DNA of 64,000 nt from contig CAJPFN010000001.1 in the NCBI GenBank assembly GCA_905339215.1, forward strand, positions 1 through 64,000, written 5' to 3'. The DNA comes from Rhizobiaceae bacterium. Its GTDB lineage: Bacteria; Pseudomonadota; Alphaproteobacteria; Rhizobiales; Rhizobiaceae. Positions 18,868-28,060 of the stretch are shown here, piece after piece (the stretch's first letter is position 1; each line of letters begins with the position of its first letter). Made by a program: the position numbers and the translations under genes. The notes under the pieces were generated by a model. It was given only the letters and a program-made list of their open reading frames with translations, was not told the DNA's origin and did not search any database.

Positions 18868-20934
18868 ATGGAGGAGAAAGAACGCGCCGGCGCCGTAGTG
18901 GCGGGGATCGACGTCGGCGGCACCTTCACCGACCTGATCCTGATCGACGGCCGCGCCGGCGGCCGGGTGCGCATCGCCAAGACGCCGACGACCCCAGACA
19001 ACCAGGCGCACGGCGTCGTCGCCGCCCTCGCCGAGGCCGGCACCTCGCCGGCCGGGATCGACCTCATCGTGCACGGCACGACGACGACGACCAACGCCGT
19101 GCTCGAGCGACGCCTCGCCCGCACGGGCATGATCACCACCAAGGGTTTTCGCGACATCATCGAACTCGGCCGACGGACGCGGCCGCAGGCCTACGGCATG
19201 ACCGGAACCTTCGTGCCGGTTATCCCGCGCGACCTGAGGCTCGAGGTCGAGGAGCGCATCGAGGCTTCGGGCGCGGTGCGCCAGCCGCTCGACGAGGAAG
19301 GCGTCCGCGCCGCCGTCGCGGAGCTGCTCGCCAAGGGCTGCGAGGCCCTCGTCATCCACTTCCTCCACGCCTACGCCAACCCGGCGCACGAGCGCCGCGC
19401 CGCCGAGATCGCCGCCGAACTCTGGCCGAACGGCTACATCACCACCGGCCATTCGCTGCTCTCGGAAGCGCGCGAGTTCGAGCGCGGCGTCACCGCCGCG
19501 GTCAACGCCTCCGTCCAGCCGATCCTCGAACGCTACGTCGCTCGCCTGCGCAGCGAACTGGAAGCGCTCGGTTACCGACGCGACTTCCTCATCATGAACG
19601 GCAACGGCGGCATGATCTCGGCGCGCTTCGTCGCCCGCGAGGCGGCAAAGACCGTGATGTCGGGTCCTGCTTCCGGCGTCATCGCCGCCGCCTACACCGG
19701 CCGGCGCGCCGGCTACCCCAACCTCGTCACCTACGACATGGGCGGCACGTCGACCGACGTGGCGCTGATCCGCAACGCCGAGCCGGCGGTCTCCAACGAG
19801 ACCGAGATCGAATATGCGATGCCGATCCACGTGCCGATGGTCGACGTACACACGGTCGGCGCCGGCGGCGGATCGATCGCGTGCGTCGACGCGTCGGGCC
19901 TGATCCAGGTCGGCCCGCAAAGCGCCGGCGCGCGGCCGGGCCCCATCTGCTATGGCCGCGGCGGCGTGGAGCCGACCATCACTGACGCCAATCTCGTGCT
20001 CGGCCGCCTGCATCCGGGAAAACTGCTGGCGGTCGACAATCCGGTCGGCGTCGACGAGGTCCGTGCCATCTTCGCCGGGCGGATCGGCCGGGCGACGGGC
20101 CTCGACGGGAACGCGGCGGCAGGCGCGGTGCTTCGCCTCGGAAACATGAAGATGGCGGGCGCGATCCGCATGGTGTCGATCGCCCGCGGTCACGACCCGC
20201 GCGACTTCGCCCTGTTCGCCTTCGGCGGCGCCGGGCCCCTGCACGCCACCGCTCTCGCTCGCGAGCTCGGTCTGCCGAAAGTGCTGGTACCGGCGCGACC
20301 GGGCATCACCAACGCGCTCGGCTGCGTCGTCGCGGATCTGCGCCACGACTTCGTCAACACGTTGAACCGGCCGGTCGCCGTACTCGACGAGGCGGAGGCG
20401 TACGCCGTGCTCGCCCGCCACCGCGCCGACGGCGAGGCGCTGATCGCCAAGGAGGCGGTGCGCCCGCGCGCGATCCGCTACATCCATTCGGCTGACATGC
20501 AGTTCGTCGGGCAGACGCACATCCTCAACGTGCCGCTGCCCTCGCCGCAGCCGACGCGGGCGATGCTGCAGGCACTGTTCGAGGAAGCCTACCACGCCCG
20601 CTTCAAGGTGCGCCTGCCGGAGATCCGCGCCAACCTCGTCAACCTCAACACCTCGGTCGTCGGGGTGAGGCCCGAGGTCGACCTGTCCACGCTGATCGAT
20701 CCTGCCGGGCGGGCGGCCACAGTCGAAGGCGCGCTTCTGGAACGGCGGCCGGTCTGGTTCGACGGCACGTGGATCGACACGCCCGTCTACGACCGCGGCA
20801 AGCTGCCGATCGGCGTCGCCTTCGACGGACCGGCGATCCTGGAGCAGCTCGACGCCACGACGGTCATCGAGCCCAGCGACCGCGCCGTCGCGGACGGCGA
20901 CGGCAACGTCGTCATCGAGATCGGGAGGAACTGA
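18868..20934 (+). CDS. Hydantoinase/oxoprolinase A subunit
   Basis: The product of about 688 residues shows the actin-like ATPase phosphate motif GIDVGGTFTDLIL at the N-terminus, the substrate-loop HGTTTTTNAVLER, GNGGMISARFVAREAAKTVMSGPASG, and a second nucleotide motif YDMGGTSTDVALI. It is the ATP-dependent subunit of N-methylhydantoinase, acetophenone carboxylase or 5-oxoprolinase-type enzymes; the exact substrate cannot be told from sequence. I choose ATG 18868 (MEEKERAG) over upstream codons because GGGA lies 8 bases before it. The B subunit gene starts 3 bases after the stop. Confidence 0.9.
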   Translation: MEEKERAGAVVAGIDVGGTFTDLILIDGRAGGRVRIAKTPTTPDNQAHGVVAALAEAGTSPAGIDLIVHGTTTTTNAVLERRLARTGMITTKGFRDIIELGRRTRPQAYGMTGTFVPVIPRDLRLEVEERIEASGAVRQPLDEEGVRAAVAELLAKGCEALVIHFLHAYANPAHERRAAEIAAELWPNGYITTGHSLLSEAREFERGVTAAVNASVQPILERYVARLRSELEALGYRRDFLIMNGNGGMISARFVAREAAKTVMSGPASGVIAAAYTGRRAGYPNLVTYDMGGTSTDVALIRNAEPAVSNETEIEYAMPIHVPMVDVHTVGAGGGSIACVDASGLIQVGPQSAGARPGPICYGRGGVEPTITDANLVLGRLHPGKLLAVDNPVGVDEVRAIFAGRIGRATGLDGNAAAGAVLRLGNMKMAGAIRMVSIARGHDPRDFALFAFGGAGPLHATALARELGLPKVLVPARPGITNALGCVVADLRHDFVNTLNRPVAVLDEAEAYAVLARHRADGEALIAKEAVRPRAIRYIHSADMQFVGQTHILNVPLPSPQPTRAMLQALFEEAYHARFKVRLPEIRANLVNLNTSVVGVRPEVDLSTLIDPAGRAATVEGALLERRPVWFDGTWIDTPVYDRGKLPIGVAFDGPAILEQLDATTVIEPSDRAVADGDGNVVIEIGRN

Positions 20935-20937
20935 GCC

Positions 20938-22623
20938 GTGGTCACCCTCGACGCCCTCACACTCTCGGTCATCCAGTCGTCGCTGCAGCAGGTCTGCGAC
21001 GAGATGGACCTGACCTTCTCGCGCGCTGCCTTCTCGCCGGTCATCGCCGAGGCCAACGACCGCTCGGACGGCATCTACTCGGCCGTAGACGGCTCCCTGA
21101 TCTCCCAGGGCTCGCAGGGCCTGCCGGTGTTCGTCGGCGTCATGCAGTACTCGACGAAGACACTGATCGAGATGATCGGCGACGGCCGCTGCCTGCCGCC
21201 CGAGCCGGGCGACATCTACATCGTCAACGATCCCTATCTCGGCGGCACGCATCTGATGGACGTGCGTTTCGCCATGCCGGTCTACCGCAATGGCGCAATC
21301 TTCTGCTGGCTGTCGAACACCGGCCACTGGCCCGACATCGGCGGCGCCGTACCGGGCGGGTTCTCCGCCTCGGCGACCGCGGTCGAGCAGGAAGGCTTGC
21401 GCCTGCCGCCGGTGAAGCTGTTCAAGAAGGGCATGCTCGATCCCGAGATCTACGCGATCGTCACCTCCAACATCCGCGTCGCCGACCAGCGCATCGGCGA
21501 CATCCGCGCCCAGGCGGCCGCGCTGACCGTCGGTCAGGACCGGCTGTTCGCCATCCTCGATCGCTACGGAGACGAGACCGTCACCGCCGCGATCGCCGAG
21601 CTCCGGTCGCGGGCCGCCGACCAGATGCGCGCGCATATCGCCGCCATCCCCGACGGCACCTGGCGATCGAAGGCCTTCGTCGATTCCGATGGCGTTGTCG
21701 ACCAGCCGCTCACCATCGCGCTCGCGGTGGAGAAGGCCGGCGAGACGCTGACCTTCGACTTCGCCGGGTCGAGCCCTCCCTGCGTCGGGCCGATGAACAG
21801 CGTCATCGCCACGACGCTGTCGTCGGTCTACCTCGCCATGCGCCACATCTTCCCCGACGTGCCGATCAGCGCCGGCGCCTTCGAGCCGCTGGTGGTGAGA
21901 CGACCGGAAGGCACTTTCCTCGACGCGAAGTACCCGCGTCCCGTTTCGGGCTGCGCGGCGGAAGTGTCGCAGCGCATCGCCGAGGCCGTGTTCGCCGCGA
22001 TGGTGCAGGCGCTGCCCGAGCGGGTGACCGCGGCGCCGGCGGGTTCGAGCGGCAATTTCGCGCTCGGCGGACACGATCCGGCGCGCGACCGCGGCTTCGT
22101 CATGTACCAGATCTCCGGCGGCGGCTACGGCGGCAGCGCCTCCGGCGACGGGCTCTCCAACGGCTGCTCGACCATCGGCATCTCCAAGTCGCCGCCGGTC
22201 GAGATCATGGAGCAGGCGTTCCCGGTGCTTTACCGTCACTACGCGCTGCGCGAGGGTTCCGGCGGCGCCGGCGAGCGGCGCGGCGGTTTCGGCCTGTCCT
22301 ACGAGGTCGAGCTGCTGCGCGGCGAGGCGCGCGCCTCGTTTGTCATGGACCACGGCCGCACCGGCCCGCAGGGCGCGCTGGGCGGCGGCGACGGTGCCGT
22401 CAACACGGTCACCGTGTTCCGCAGCGGCGTCGCGCATACGCCGCCGCACCTCTCCAAGGAACAGGACATTCCGCTGAAGGCCGGCGACCGCGTCCGGGTC
22501 GGCACGCCGGGCGGCGGCGGCTACGGCGATCCGCGCAAGCGCGACCGTGCGCTGGTCCGGCGCGACGTGGCGTTGGGGTATTACACGGCCGCCGACGCGG
22601 AGCGCCTGTTCGGACCGTTCTGA
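20938..22623 (+). CDS. Hydantoinase/oxoprolinase B subunit
   Basis: The 561-residue protein begins at a GTG (MVTLDALTLSVIQSSLQQ) with GGGAGG upstream inside the end of hyuA. It has the family landmarks EMDLTFSRAAFSPVIAEANDRSDGIY, NDPYLGGTHLMDVR, and a glycine-rich C-terminal block GGFGLSYEVELLRGE and GTPGGGGYGDPRKRD. HyuB partners HyuA to open amide or hydantoin rings with ATP. The operon ends 11 bases before a convergent dehydrogenase gene. No transporter or racemase gene is directly attached, but an orphan TRAP binding protein 4 kb downstream may share its regulator. Confidence 0.9.
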   Translation: MVTLDALTLSVIQSSLQQVCDEMDLTFSRAAFSPVIAEANDRSDGIYSAVDGSLISQGSQGLPVFVGVMQYSTKTLIEMIGDGRCLPPEPGDIYIVNDPYLGGTHLMDVRFAMPVYRNGAIFCWLSNTGHWPDIGGAVPGGFSASATAVEQEGLRLPPVKLFKKGMLDPEIYAIVTSNIRVADQRIGDIRAQAAALTVGQDRLFAILDRYGDETVTAAIAELRSRAADQMRAHIAAIPDGTWRSKAFVDSDGVVDQPLTIALAVEKAGETLTFDFAGSSPPCVGPMNSVIATTLSSVYLAMRHIFPDVPISAGAFEPLVVRRPEGTFLDAKYPRPVSGCAAEVSQRIAEAVFAAMVQALPERVTAAPAGSSGNFALGGHDPARDRGFVMYQISGGGYGGSASGDGLSNGCSTIGISKSPPVEIMEQAFPVLYRHYALREGSGGAGERRGGFGLSYEVELLRGEARASFVMDHGRTGPQGALGGGDGAVNTVTVFRSGVAHTPPHLSKEQDIPLKAGDRVRVGTPGGGGYGDPRKRDRALVRRDVALGYYTAADAERLFGPF

Positions 22624-22633
22624 CGCCAGAAGA

Positions 22634-23593
22634 TCAGCCGCGGCCGGGCGGCACGACCTCGTAGCCGAGTTCCTCCGGCTCGTCGTCGACCATTTCGGCC
22701 GGGAAGCCCGGCGCGAGGATGGAGAAGCCGGTCGCCTCCTCCAGCCGGCGGATGATGTCGTCGGAGTTGGCGCGCACGCCGTAGCGCTTCTGCCCGTCGC
22801 GGAAGATGTCGATCATCAGCGGCGAGATCTCCAGCGGCACGTGGTGCTCCTCGGCGATCTTCTGGAAGAGGCCGATATCCTTCATGACGAGGTCCATGGT
22901 GAAGGAGATGTCGCGCGAGCCGTTGAGGATCACCTGGCTCTCCGTCTCGTGGACGAAGGAGGTTCCCGACGAGATCTTGATCGCCTCGTACGTGGTGGCG
23001 AGGTCCATGCCGGCCGCCTTCATCGTCACCATCGCCTCGCAGCAGGTGAGCAGGTTGGCGGTCGCCAGGTAGTTGGTCATCACCTTCAGCGTCGACGCCG
23101 TACCGATCGGGCCGGTGTGCAAAATGCGCCGGCCCATGATGCGCAGCATCGGCAGGATGCGCTCGAAGGTCGGGCGGGCGCAGCCGGCGAAGATCGAGAT
23201 GTTGCCGGTCGCGGCGCGATGCACGCCGCCGGAGACGGGGCAGTCGACGGCCTCGGCGCCGGTCGCGGCGACTAGCGCGGCGAGGCGTCCGATCTCGGTC
23301 GCGTCGGTGGTCGACATCTCGGCCCATATCTTCCCCGGACGGAGCGCCGACAGGATGCCGTCGGGACCCTCCATGACCGCGGCAGACGCGGCCGGCGAGG
23401 GCAGGCAGGTGATGATCAGATCGCAGCTCTCGGCAATGGCGCGGGGGCTTTCCGCCCACTTCGCTCGTTTCGCCAGGAACGGCGCGCCGGCAGCGCGGTC
23501 GAGATCGCGCACGGTCAGGTCGACGCCGTTGCGCAGCAGTGTTCCGGCGAGCTTGCCGCCCGCATTGCCCAAGCCGATGAACCCGGTCTTCAT
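22634..23593 (-). CDS. NAD(P)-dependent 3-hydroxyisobutyrate-dehydrogenase-family enzyme
   Basis: The product of 319 residues has the Rossmann motif GFIGLGNAGGKLAGTLL, the substrate-binding DCPVSGGVHRAATGN, and the catalytic lysine in STLKVMTNYL. These are hallmarks of beta-hydroxyacid dehydrogenases (3-hydroxyisobutyrate, tartronate semialdehyde and related substrates). The ATG at 23593 follows GGGAGG; a longer form from 23623 lacks support. It lies downstream of the P-loop kinase gene on the same strand and converges with hyuB. The substrate is unknown; the setting suggests a catabolic branch linked to the hydantoinase. Confidence 0.85.
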   Translation of the reverse strand: MKTGFIGLGNAGGKLAGTLLRNGVDLTVRDLDRAAGAPFLAKRAKWAESPRAIAESCDLIITCLPSPAASAAVMEGPDGILSALRPGKIWAEMSTTDATEIGRLAALVAATGAEAVDCPVSGGVHRAATGNISIFAGCARPTFERILPMLRIMGRRILHTGPIGTASTLKVMTNYLATANLLTCCEAMVTMKAAGMDLATTYEAIKISSGTSFVHETESQVILNGSRDISFTMDLVMKDIGLFQKIAEEHHVPLEISPLMIDIFRDGQKRYGVRANSDDIIRRLEEATGFSILAPGFPAEMVDDEPEELGYEVVPPGRG

Positions 23594-23683
23594 GGTTGCC
23601 TCCCGATGTACAGATTGCGTCAAGCGTTGCCGCGACGCGTGGAGCGGAGCAACGGGCCAGCGCGGGGCTTGGATGGGTGCAGG

Positions 23684-24286
23684 TCAGATGACGATGTCCG
23701 CGGGCCTGCGCCGGGCAAGCACGCGGTCGACGTTGGGCATGTCGTTGGCGTCCACCCAGGCATCGCCGTCCGCCCTGCCGAGGTCGCGCCAGCGCTGGCG
23801 CAGGCGCCGCTCCAACTCCTCGCGCGGCACGTCGAGGAAGACCGAGACGTCGAACAGCGGGGCGAGCCGCGACCACGGCGCCTCGTCAAGCAGCAGGTAG
23901 TTGCCCTCGACCAGCACGAAGCGTACCTCCTCGCCGACCACTGCCGCGCCGGCGCGCGACAGCTCCATCGTGCGGTCGAACACCGGTATGGCGATTTCGG
24001 GCTCGACCGCGCGCAGGCGCTTCAGCAGCGCCTTGAAGCCGCCGAAGTCGAACGTCTCGGGCGCACCCTTGCGCGAGGCCAGGCCGCGCTCTTGCAGGAT
24101 ACGGTCGTCGAAGTGGAAACCGTCCATCGGCACGACCACCGCCGCACCTTCGGGAAGCAGCATGGCAAGCCGCTCGGCGACCGTCGATTTGCCGGCGCCC
24201 GGCGGCCCGGCGATGGCGACGACGAGTCGGCGGGCTTTCGCGGCCCGCTTGAACAGGGTGGCGGCGAGATGGGCGATCTCGGACAT
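23684..24286 (-). CDS. Nucleoside/sugar kinase-like P-loop protein (FrcK/PanK-like)
   Basis: The 200-residue protein starts MSEIAHLAATLFKRA and has Walker A IAGPPGAGKSTVAERL, then PMDGFHFDD as the second acidic motif and FVLVEGNYLLLDE before the lid. This is the uridine kinase/pantothenate kinase-like fold of the YggC/FrcK group, often found with sugar ABC operons; the phosphoryl acceptor is unknown. An upstream extension in frame to 24466 is unconserved, and the ATG at 24286 matches family length. Confidence 0.82.
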   Translation of the reverse strand: MSEIAHLAATLFKRAAKARRLVVAIAGPPGAGKSTVAERLAMLLPEGAAVVVPMDGFHFDDRILQERGLASRKGAPETFDFGGFKALLKRLRAVEPEIAIPVFDRTMELSRAGAAVVGEEVRFVLVEGNYLLLDEAPWSRLAPLFDVSVFLDVPREELERRLRQRWRDLGRADGDAWVDANDMPNVDRVLARRRPADIVI

Positions 24287-24483
24287 GGCTTCGGCTCCGC
24301 GCGATCTACCGGGACGGGCGGCGGGCGCCCACGGACAATTTACGATGCCGGCGGCCGGATGGGAACGGGACGTTCCTGCCGCAGCGTGACCGTAGCGGAC
24401 GACAGCGGTCGCGTCTGGTGCCTTGCGTTTGCCGCGACGGCTGTTAGAGGTCGTTAGACATTGCACGTAGGGCCCGATGATCC

Positions 24484-26337
24484 ATGGAGCGGCGCGTCAG
24501 ATCAGCCTTGCGAACGCAACTCCTGCCGCTGGCAGGGATCTTTGCCGTCCTGGTGGCCGTCGTCGGCGGCCGCTCGGTTCTCGTCGAGAGGCAGGCGGCG
24601 CTCAGCGAAGCGGTCGTGGACGCGTTCGGGCGCCAGCGGGACATTTCCGCGGTCCTGTCGCTGGTCCAGGACGCGGAGACCAGCAAGAGAGGCTACCTTC
24701 TCACCGGGGCGGAGCCCTATCTCGAGCCCTACCGCGCCGCAGTCGCCGCGATACCCGATGCACTGGAGACTCTGAAGAAGGACTTCGCCGGCGACCCCGC
24801 CGTCGCGGGGAAGGTGGCGACCCTCGAGGGAACGGTCGCCGAGAGGCTCGCGGAGATGGCCGAAGTCATCGACAGATACCGCTCCGGCGGCGACGCCGGC
24901 GACCTGATCCGCGGCGAGGAAGGCAAGAAGCTGACGGACGAGATTCGTGCGCTGCTCGCCGACATGCAGCGTACGGAATCGGCGGCGCTGGCCATGCGGC
25001 TCGGCGAGGCGCAGCAGGTCGCGGAATGGCAGCGCTATGCTTCCGTCGTCGGCGGCGCGGCCATCGTCGCCCTCGGCCTGTTCGGCTTCGTCGACCTGCG
25101 CCGGCGGATGCGGGCGATCGCGGACGCCTATGCCGAGATCGATGCAGCGAACGCCGCGCTGCGTGCCGAGATGGCAACCCGGCAGGAGGCCGAGGCGCAG
25201 GTGCGGCAGATGCAGAAGATGGAAGCGGTCGGCCAGCTTTCCGGCGGCATCGCCCACGACTTCAACAACATGCTCGCCGTCATCATGAGCGCCCTCAACC
25301 TCATCCAGCGCAAGCTCGTGCGCGGCGAGACCGACATCGGCAAATTCGTCGACTCGGCAACCGACGCGGTCAACCGCGCCGCGGCGCTGACGCAGCGCCT
25401 GCTCGCGTTTTCCCGGCAGCAGCCCCTGTCGCCGCGCTCGGTCGATGCCAACAGGCTGGTGTCGGGCATGTCGGAACTGCTGCGCCGGGCGCTTGGCGCC
25501 GGCGTATCCGTCGAAACGGTGCTCGCGGGCGGCCTGTGGCGGACCTATGCCGACGTAAGCCAGCTCGAAAACGCCATTCTGAACCTCGCCGTCAACGCAC
25601 GCGACGCCATGGCCGAGGACGGCAGGCTTACGATCGAGACCGCGAACGCCCATCTCGACGACGCCTATGCGCGCGCCCATGCCGAGGTGCAGCCCGGCCA
25701 GTACGTGATGATCGCGGTGACCGACACCGGTTCGGGCATGACACCGGACGTGTTGGCACGCGCCTTCGAGCCCTTTTTCACGACGAAGCCCGTCGGCAAG
25801 GGGACCGGCCTCGGCCTCAGCCAAGTGTTCGGCTTCGTCAAGCAGTCGGGCGGGCACCTGAAGATCTATACGGAACCCGGCCAGGGCACCACCATCAAGA
25901 TCTACCTGCCGCGCTACTCCGGCGAGAAGGAAGAGACCATGCCGGACCGCCCCGCGGCACCGGGCGCGGCAGCCTCGGAGACCATCCTCGTCGTCGAGGA
26001 CGACGAGTCGGTCCGCGCCGGCACGGTCGCCACCCTGGGTGAACTCGGCTACCGGGTCGTGCAGGCCGCGGACGCCACAGAGGCGTTGCACCGCCTGGAA
26101 GCCAACGCCGATATCGCACTGGTCTTCACGGACATCGTCATGCCGGGCATGAACGGACGCAAGCTGGCCGACGAGATCGCCGCCCGCTTCCCTACGGTGA
26201 AGGTTCTGTTCACCACCGGCTTCACCAGGAACGCGGTCGTGCACAACGGCGTCCTCGACCACGGCGTGAACTTCATCGCCAAGCCCTTCACCATCGAACA
26301 GCTGGCGCACAAGCTGCGCGACGTGCTCGATGGCTAG
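24484..26337 (+). CDS. CHASE3-domain hybrid sensor histidine kinase
   Basis: The product of 617 residues has TM1 LPLAGIFAVLVAVVGG, an extracytoplasmic CHASE3-like helical domain (DAETSKRGYLLTGAEPYLEPY is diagnostic), TM2 ASVVGGAAIVALGLFGFV near residue 190, a coiled linker, HisKA box GGIAHDFNNMLAVIMSA with phospho-accepting H259, HATPase N box NLAVNARDAM and G boxes DTGSGMT and GKGTGLGLS, then a receiver domain with VVEDDES and phospho-accepting D in VFTDIVMPG, and K in FIAKPF. No separate output domain or response regulator gene is adjacent. The gene diverges from the kinase gene at 23684. Confidence 0.93.
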   Translation: MERRVRSALRTQLLPLAGIFAVLVAVVGGRSVLVERQAALSEAVVDAFGRQRDISAVLSLVQDAETSKRGYLLTGAEPYLEPYRAAVAAIPDALETLKKDFAGDPAVAGKVATLEGTVAERLAEMAEVIDRYRSGGDAGDLIRGEEGKKLTDEIRALLADMQRTESAALAMRLGEAQQVAEWQRYASVVGGAAIVALGLFGFVDLRRRMRAIADAYAEIDAANAALRAEMATRQEAEAQVRQMQKMEAVGQLSGGIAHDFNNMLAVIMSALNLIQRKLVRGETDIGKFVDSATDAVNRAAALTQRLLAFSRQQPLSPRSVDANRLVSGMSELLRRALGAGVSVETVLAGGLWRTYADVSQLENAILNLAVNARDAMAEDGRLTIETANAHLDDAYARAHAEVQPGQYVMIAVTDTGSGMTPDVLARAFEPFFTTKPVGKGTGLGLSQVFGFVKQSGGHLKIYTEPGQGTTIKIYLPRYSGEKEETMPDRPAAPGAAASETILVVEDDESVRAGTVATLGELGYRVVQAADATEALHRLEANADIALVFTDIVMPGMNGRKLADEIAARFPTVKVLFTTGFTRNAVVHNGVLDHGVNFIAKPFTIEQLAHKLRDVLDG

Positions 26338-26398
26338 CCTATTCGGCGTAACCTTCGCCGATCGGCGCTTCTCTTCCCGATAAGAAAATCCTCCGGAT

Positions 26399-26428
26399 AA
26401 AAAAAACGGCCGGGCAAATGCCCGGCCG
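26399..26428 (-). terminator. Rho-independent terminator of the TRAP binding-protein gene
   Basis: A perfect 9-base-pair stem (CGGCCGGGC / GCCCGGCCG at 26407-26415 and 26420-26428) with a 4-base loop is followed, reading the minus strand, by a run of eight T. It lies 30 bases after the stop at 26458. Confidence 0.9.
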
Positions 26429-26457
26429 GTCAACAGGGGGATTTCGTTCGTGCCGGA

Positions 26458-27483
26458 TCAGTTGCCGGTATGCTTCTCGATCACCGCGCGGGCTTCTGCG
26501 ACGAGCGCCTTGCCGTCGATGCCCTTGCCGGCCATCTCGGCTTCCCAGGCCTCAACCAGCGGCGCGGCTGTGTCCTTCCAGCGCTGCGTCTCGGCCTCGT
26601 CGAGGGTGATGATGTTGTTGCCGGCCTTCTGCGCGATGGCGAGGCCGATCTTGTCGCCCTCGTCCATGACGCGGCCCATCATCGCGGCCGTCTCGATGCC
26701 CGAGTTGGCGTCGATGACCTTCTTCAGGTCATCGGGAAGCTTGTCGTAGGCCGCCTTGTTCATGGCGAAGACGAAGGTCTGCGTATACAGGCCGTTCTTG
26801 CCGGAGAAGCCGGTATGGTTCTTCACCAGCTCGGCGACCTTGAGCGACGGGGTCACTTCCCACGGAATGGTGGTCGCGTCGATCACGCCCTTCGACAGCG
26901 ATTCCGGCACCGCCGGGACCGGCATGCCGACCGGGGTGGCGCCGAGCTTCTCGAGCAGCTGGTTGATCATGCGCGAGCCGCCGCGGATCTTCAGCCCGTT
27001 CATGTCCTCGAGCTTGTTGATCGGGTTCTTCGAGTGGATCAGGCCGGGCCCGTGGGCGTGCCACGCGATCACCTTGACGTCGGCGAATTCCTTGGCGCAG
27101 TGCTTCTCGCAGAACTCGTGGAAAGCCTTCGAGGTGGCCTCGCCGGTGGTCATGTTGAAGGGCAGCTCGAACGCCTCCGTGGTCGGGAAGCGGCCGGGCG
27201 TATAGCCGATCACGGTCCAGATCAGGTCGACGACGCCGTCCTTGGCCTGGTCGTAGAGCTCCGGCGGCTTTCCGCCGAGCTGCATGGCCGGATAGAGCTC
27301 GACCTTGATGCGTCCGCCCGAATCCGCCATCACCTTTTCCGCCCAAGGCGTGAGCGCCTTGGCCGGGATGGTCGCCTGCGGCGGCAGCATCTGGTGGAGC
27401 TTCAGCGTCACCTCCTGGGCGAACGACGTCACCGTCATCGCGCCGAAGGCGACGGCTGCTGTCAGTAGTGTCCTGAGTTTCAT
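26458..27483 (-). CDS. TRAP transporter periplasmic substrate-binding protein (DctP family)
   Basis: The 341-residue protein has a Sec signal peptide (MKLRTLLTAAVAFGAMTV, cleavage after SFA-QE) and DctP features: LTPWAEKVMADSGGRIKVELYPAMQLGG, the conserved region GLKIRGGSRMINQLLEKLGATPVGMPV (residues about 165-192, with the ligand arginine), and a C-terminal helix. It binds an organic acid or similar solute for a TRAP permease. No DctQ or DctM gene is in the window, so it is an orphan. It is preceded by a VanB-like fragment and the GntR gene on the same strand, and a TTGTTATAC element sits just upstream. Confidence 0.93.
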   Translation of the reverse strand: MKLRTLLTAAVAFGAMTVTSFAQEVTLKLHQMLPPQATIPAKALTPWAEKVMADSGGRIKVELYPAMQLGGKPPELYDQAKDGVVDLIWTVIGYTPGRFPTTEAFELPFNMTTGEATSKAFHEFCEKHCAKEFADVKVIAWHAHGPGLIHSKNPINKLEDMNGLKIRGGSRMINQLLEKLGATPVGMPVPAVPESLSKGVIDATTIPWEVTPSLKVAELVKNHTGFSGKNGLYTQTFVFAMNKAAYDKLPDDLKKVIDANSGIETAAMMGRVMDEGDKIGLAIAQKAGNNIITLDEAETQRWKDTAAPLVEAWEAEMAGKGIDGKALVAEARAVIEKHTGN

Positions 27484-27513
27484 CGGTATTCCTCCCTTGC
27501 CGATAGGATATTG

Positions 27514-28047
27514 TTATACGGTAGAACTTTTTCCCGCGCCAGCCCGACCTTTGTCTTGGCCGGCCGCGGCGCCCTTTCCCGTCCGCCGTACGGATGGAAA
27601 GGTATAGATCGCCGCGCCTCGCGCGTCGACGCCGCCGACTCCGGTTTCCGAAGCATCCGCGGCGAGGGTGGTTGAGAGGCTGGACGCCGGACCTTCGATC
27701 GCCAGGCGGACGGAAGACACGCCGCGAATCGCCGGCGCGTTGCCGCGCACCGGCTGCGGACCGCCCATCCGCGACAGACGTGCCCTCGTATGGGCCCCCT
27801 CGACCAGCGCCCACATGAAGCGCGAGGCAGCCGTGTGGCCGCGCGGAACGAGGACCCGCAGCGAGCCGGGCTCGGCGGGTAGGCAGGCGAAGGCGTGGAC
27901 GGCGCCACGCGGGCCGACGACGAGATCGACAGTCGCGCCGGCTTCGAGCGCAACCGGCGCGCCGCTCAACGCGAACTCGACGAAGCGAACGCCCGCCGCA
28001 ACCGTGCGGGCACGTGTCACGCAAGCCATCCGCCAGTCTACATCCAT
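27514..28047 (-). pseudogene. Truncated VanB-like reductase (flavin-binding part only)
   Basis: The first 100 or so residues (VTRARTVAAGVRFVEFALSG, LEAGATVDLVVGPRG, SLRVLVPRGHTAASRFMW) resemble the flavin-binding barrel of VanB/phthalate-dioxygenase-type reductases. The NAD-binding and [2Fe-2S] domains that should follow are missing; instead the ORF continues with sequence I do not recognise and ends near 177 residues, while intact relatives have about 315. I read it as a degenerate remnant, though a functional short protein cannot be excluded. It lies between the GntR gene and the TRAP binding-protein gene on the same strand. Confidence 0.4.
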
Positions 28048-28060
28048 GCCTGTTTTTCCG

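Noticed and set aside
18841-22449. Very long minus-strand open frame of 1,202 codons opposite the hydantoinase genes
   Set aside because: High GC creates long antisense frames. Its product is low-complexity D/R/H/G-rich without motifs, while the plus strand encodes clear HyuA and HyuB.
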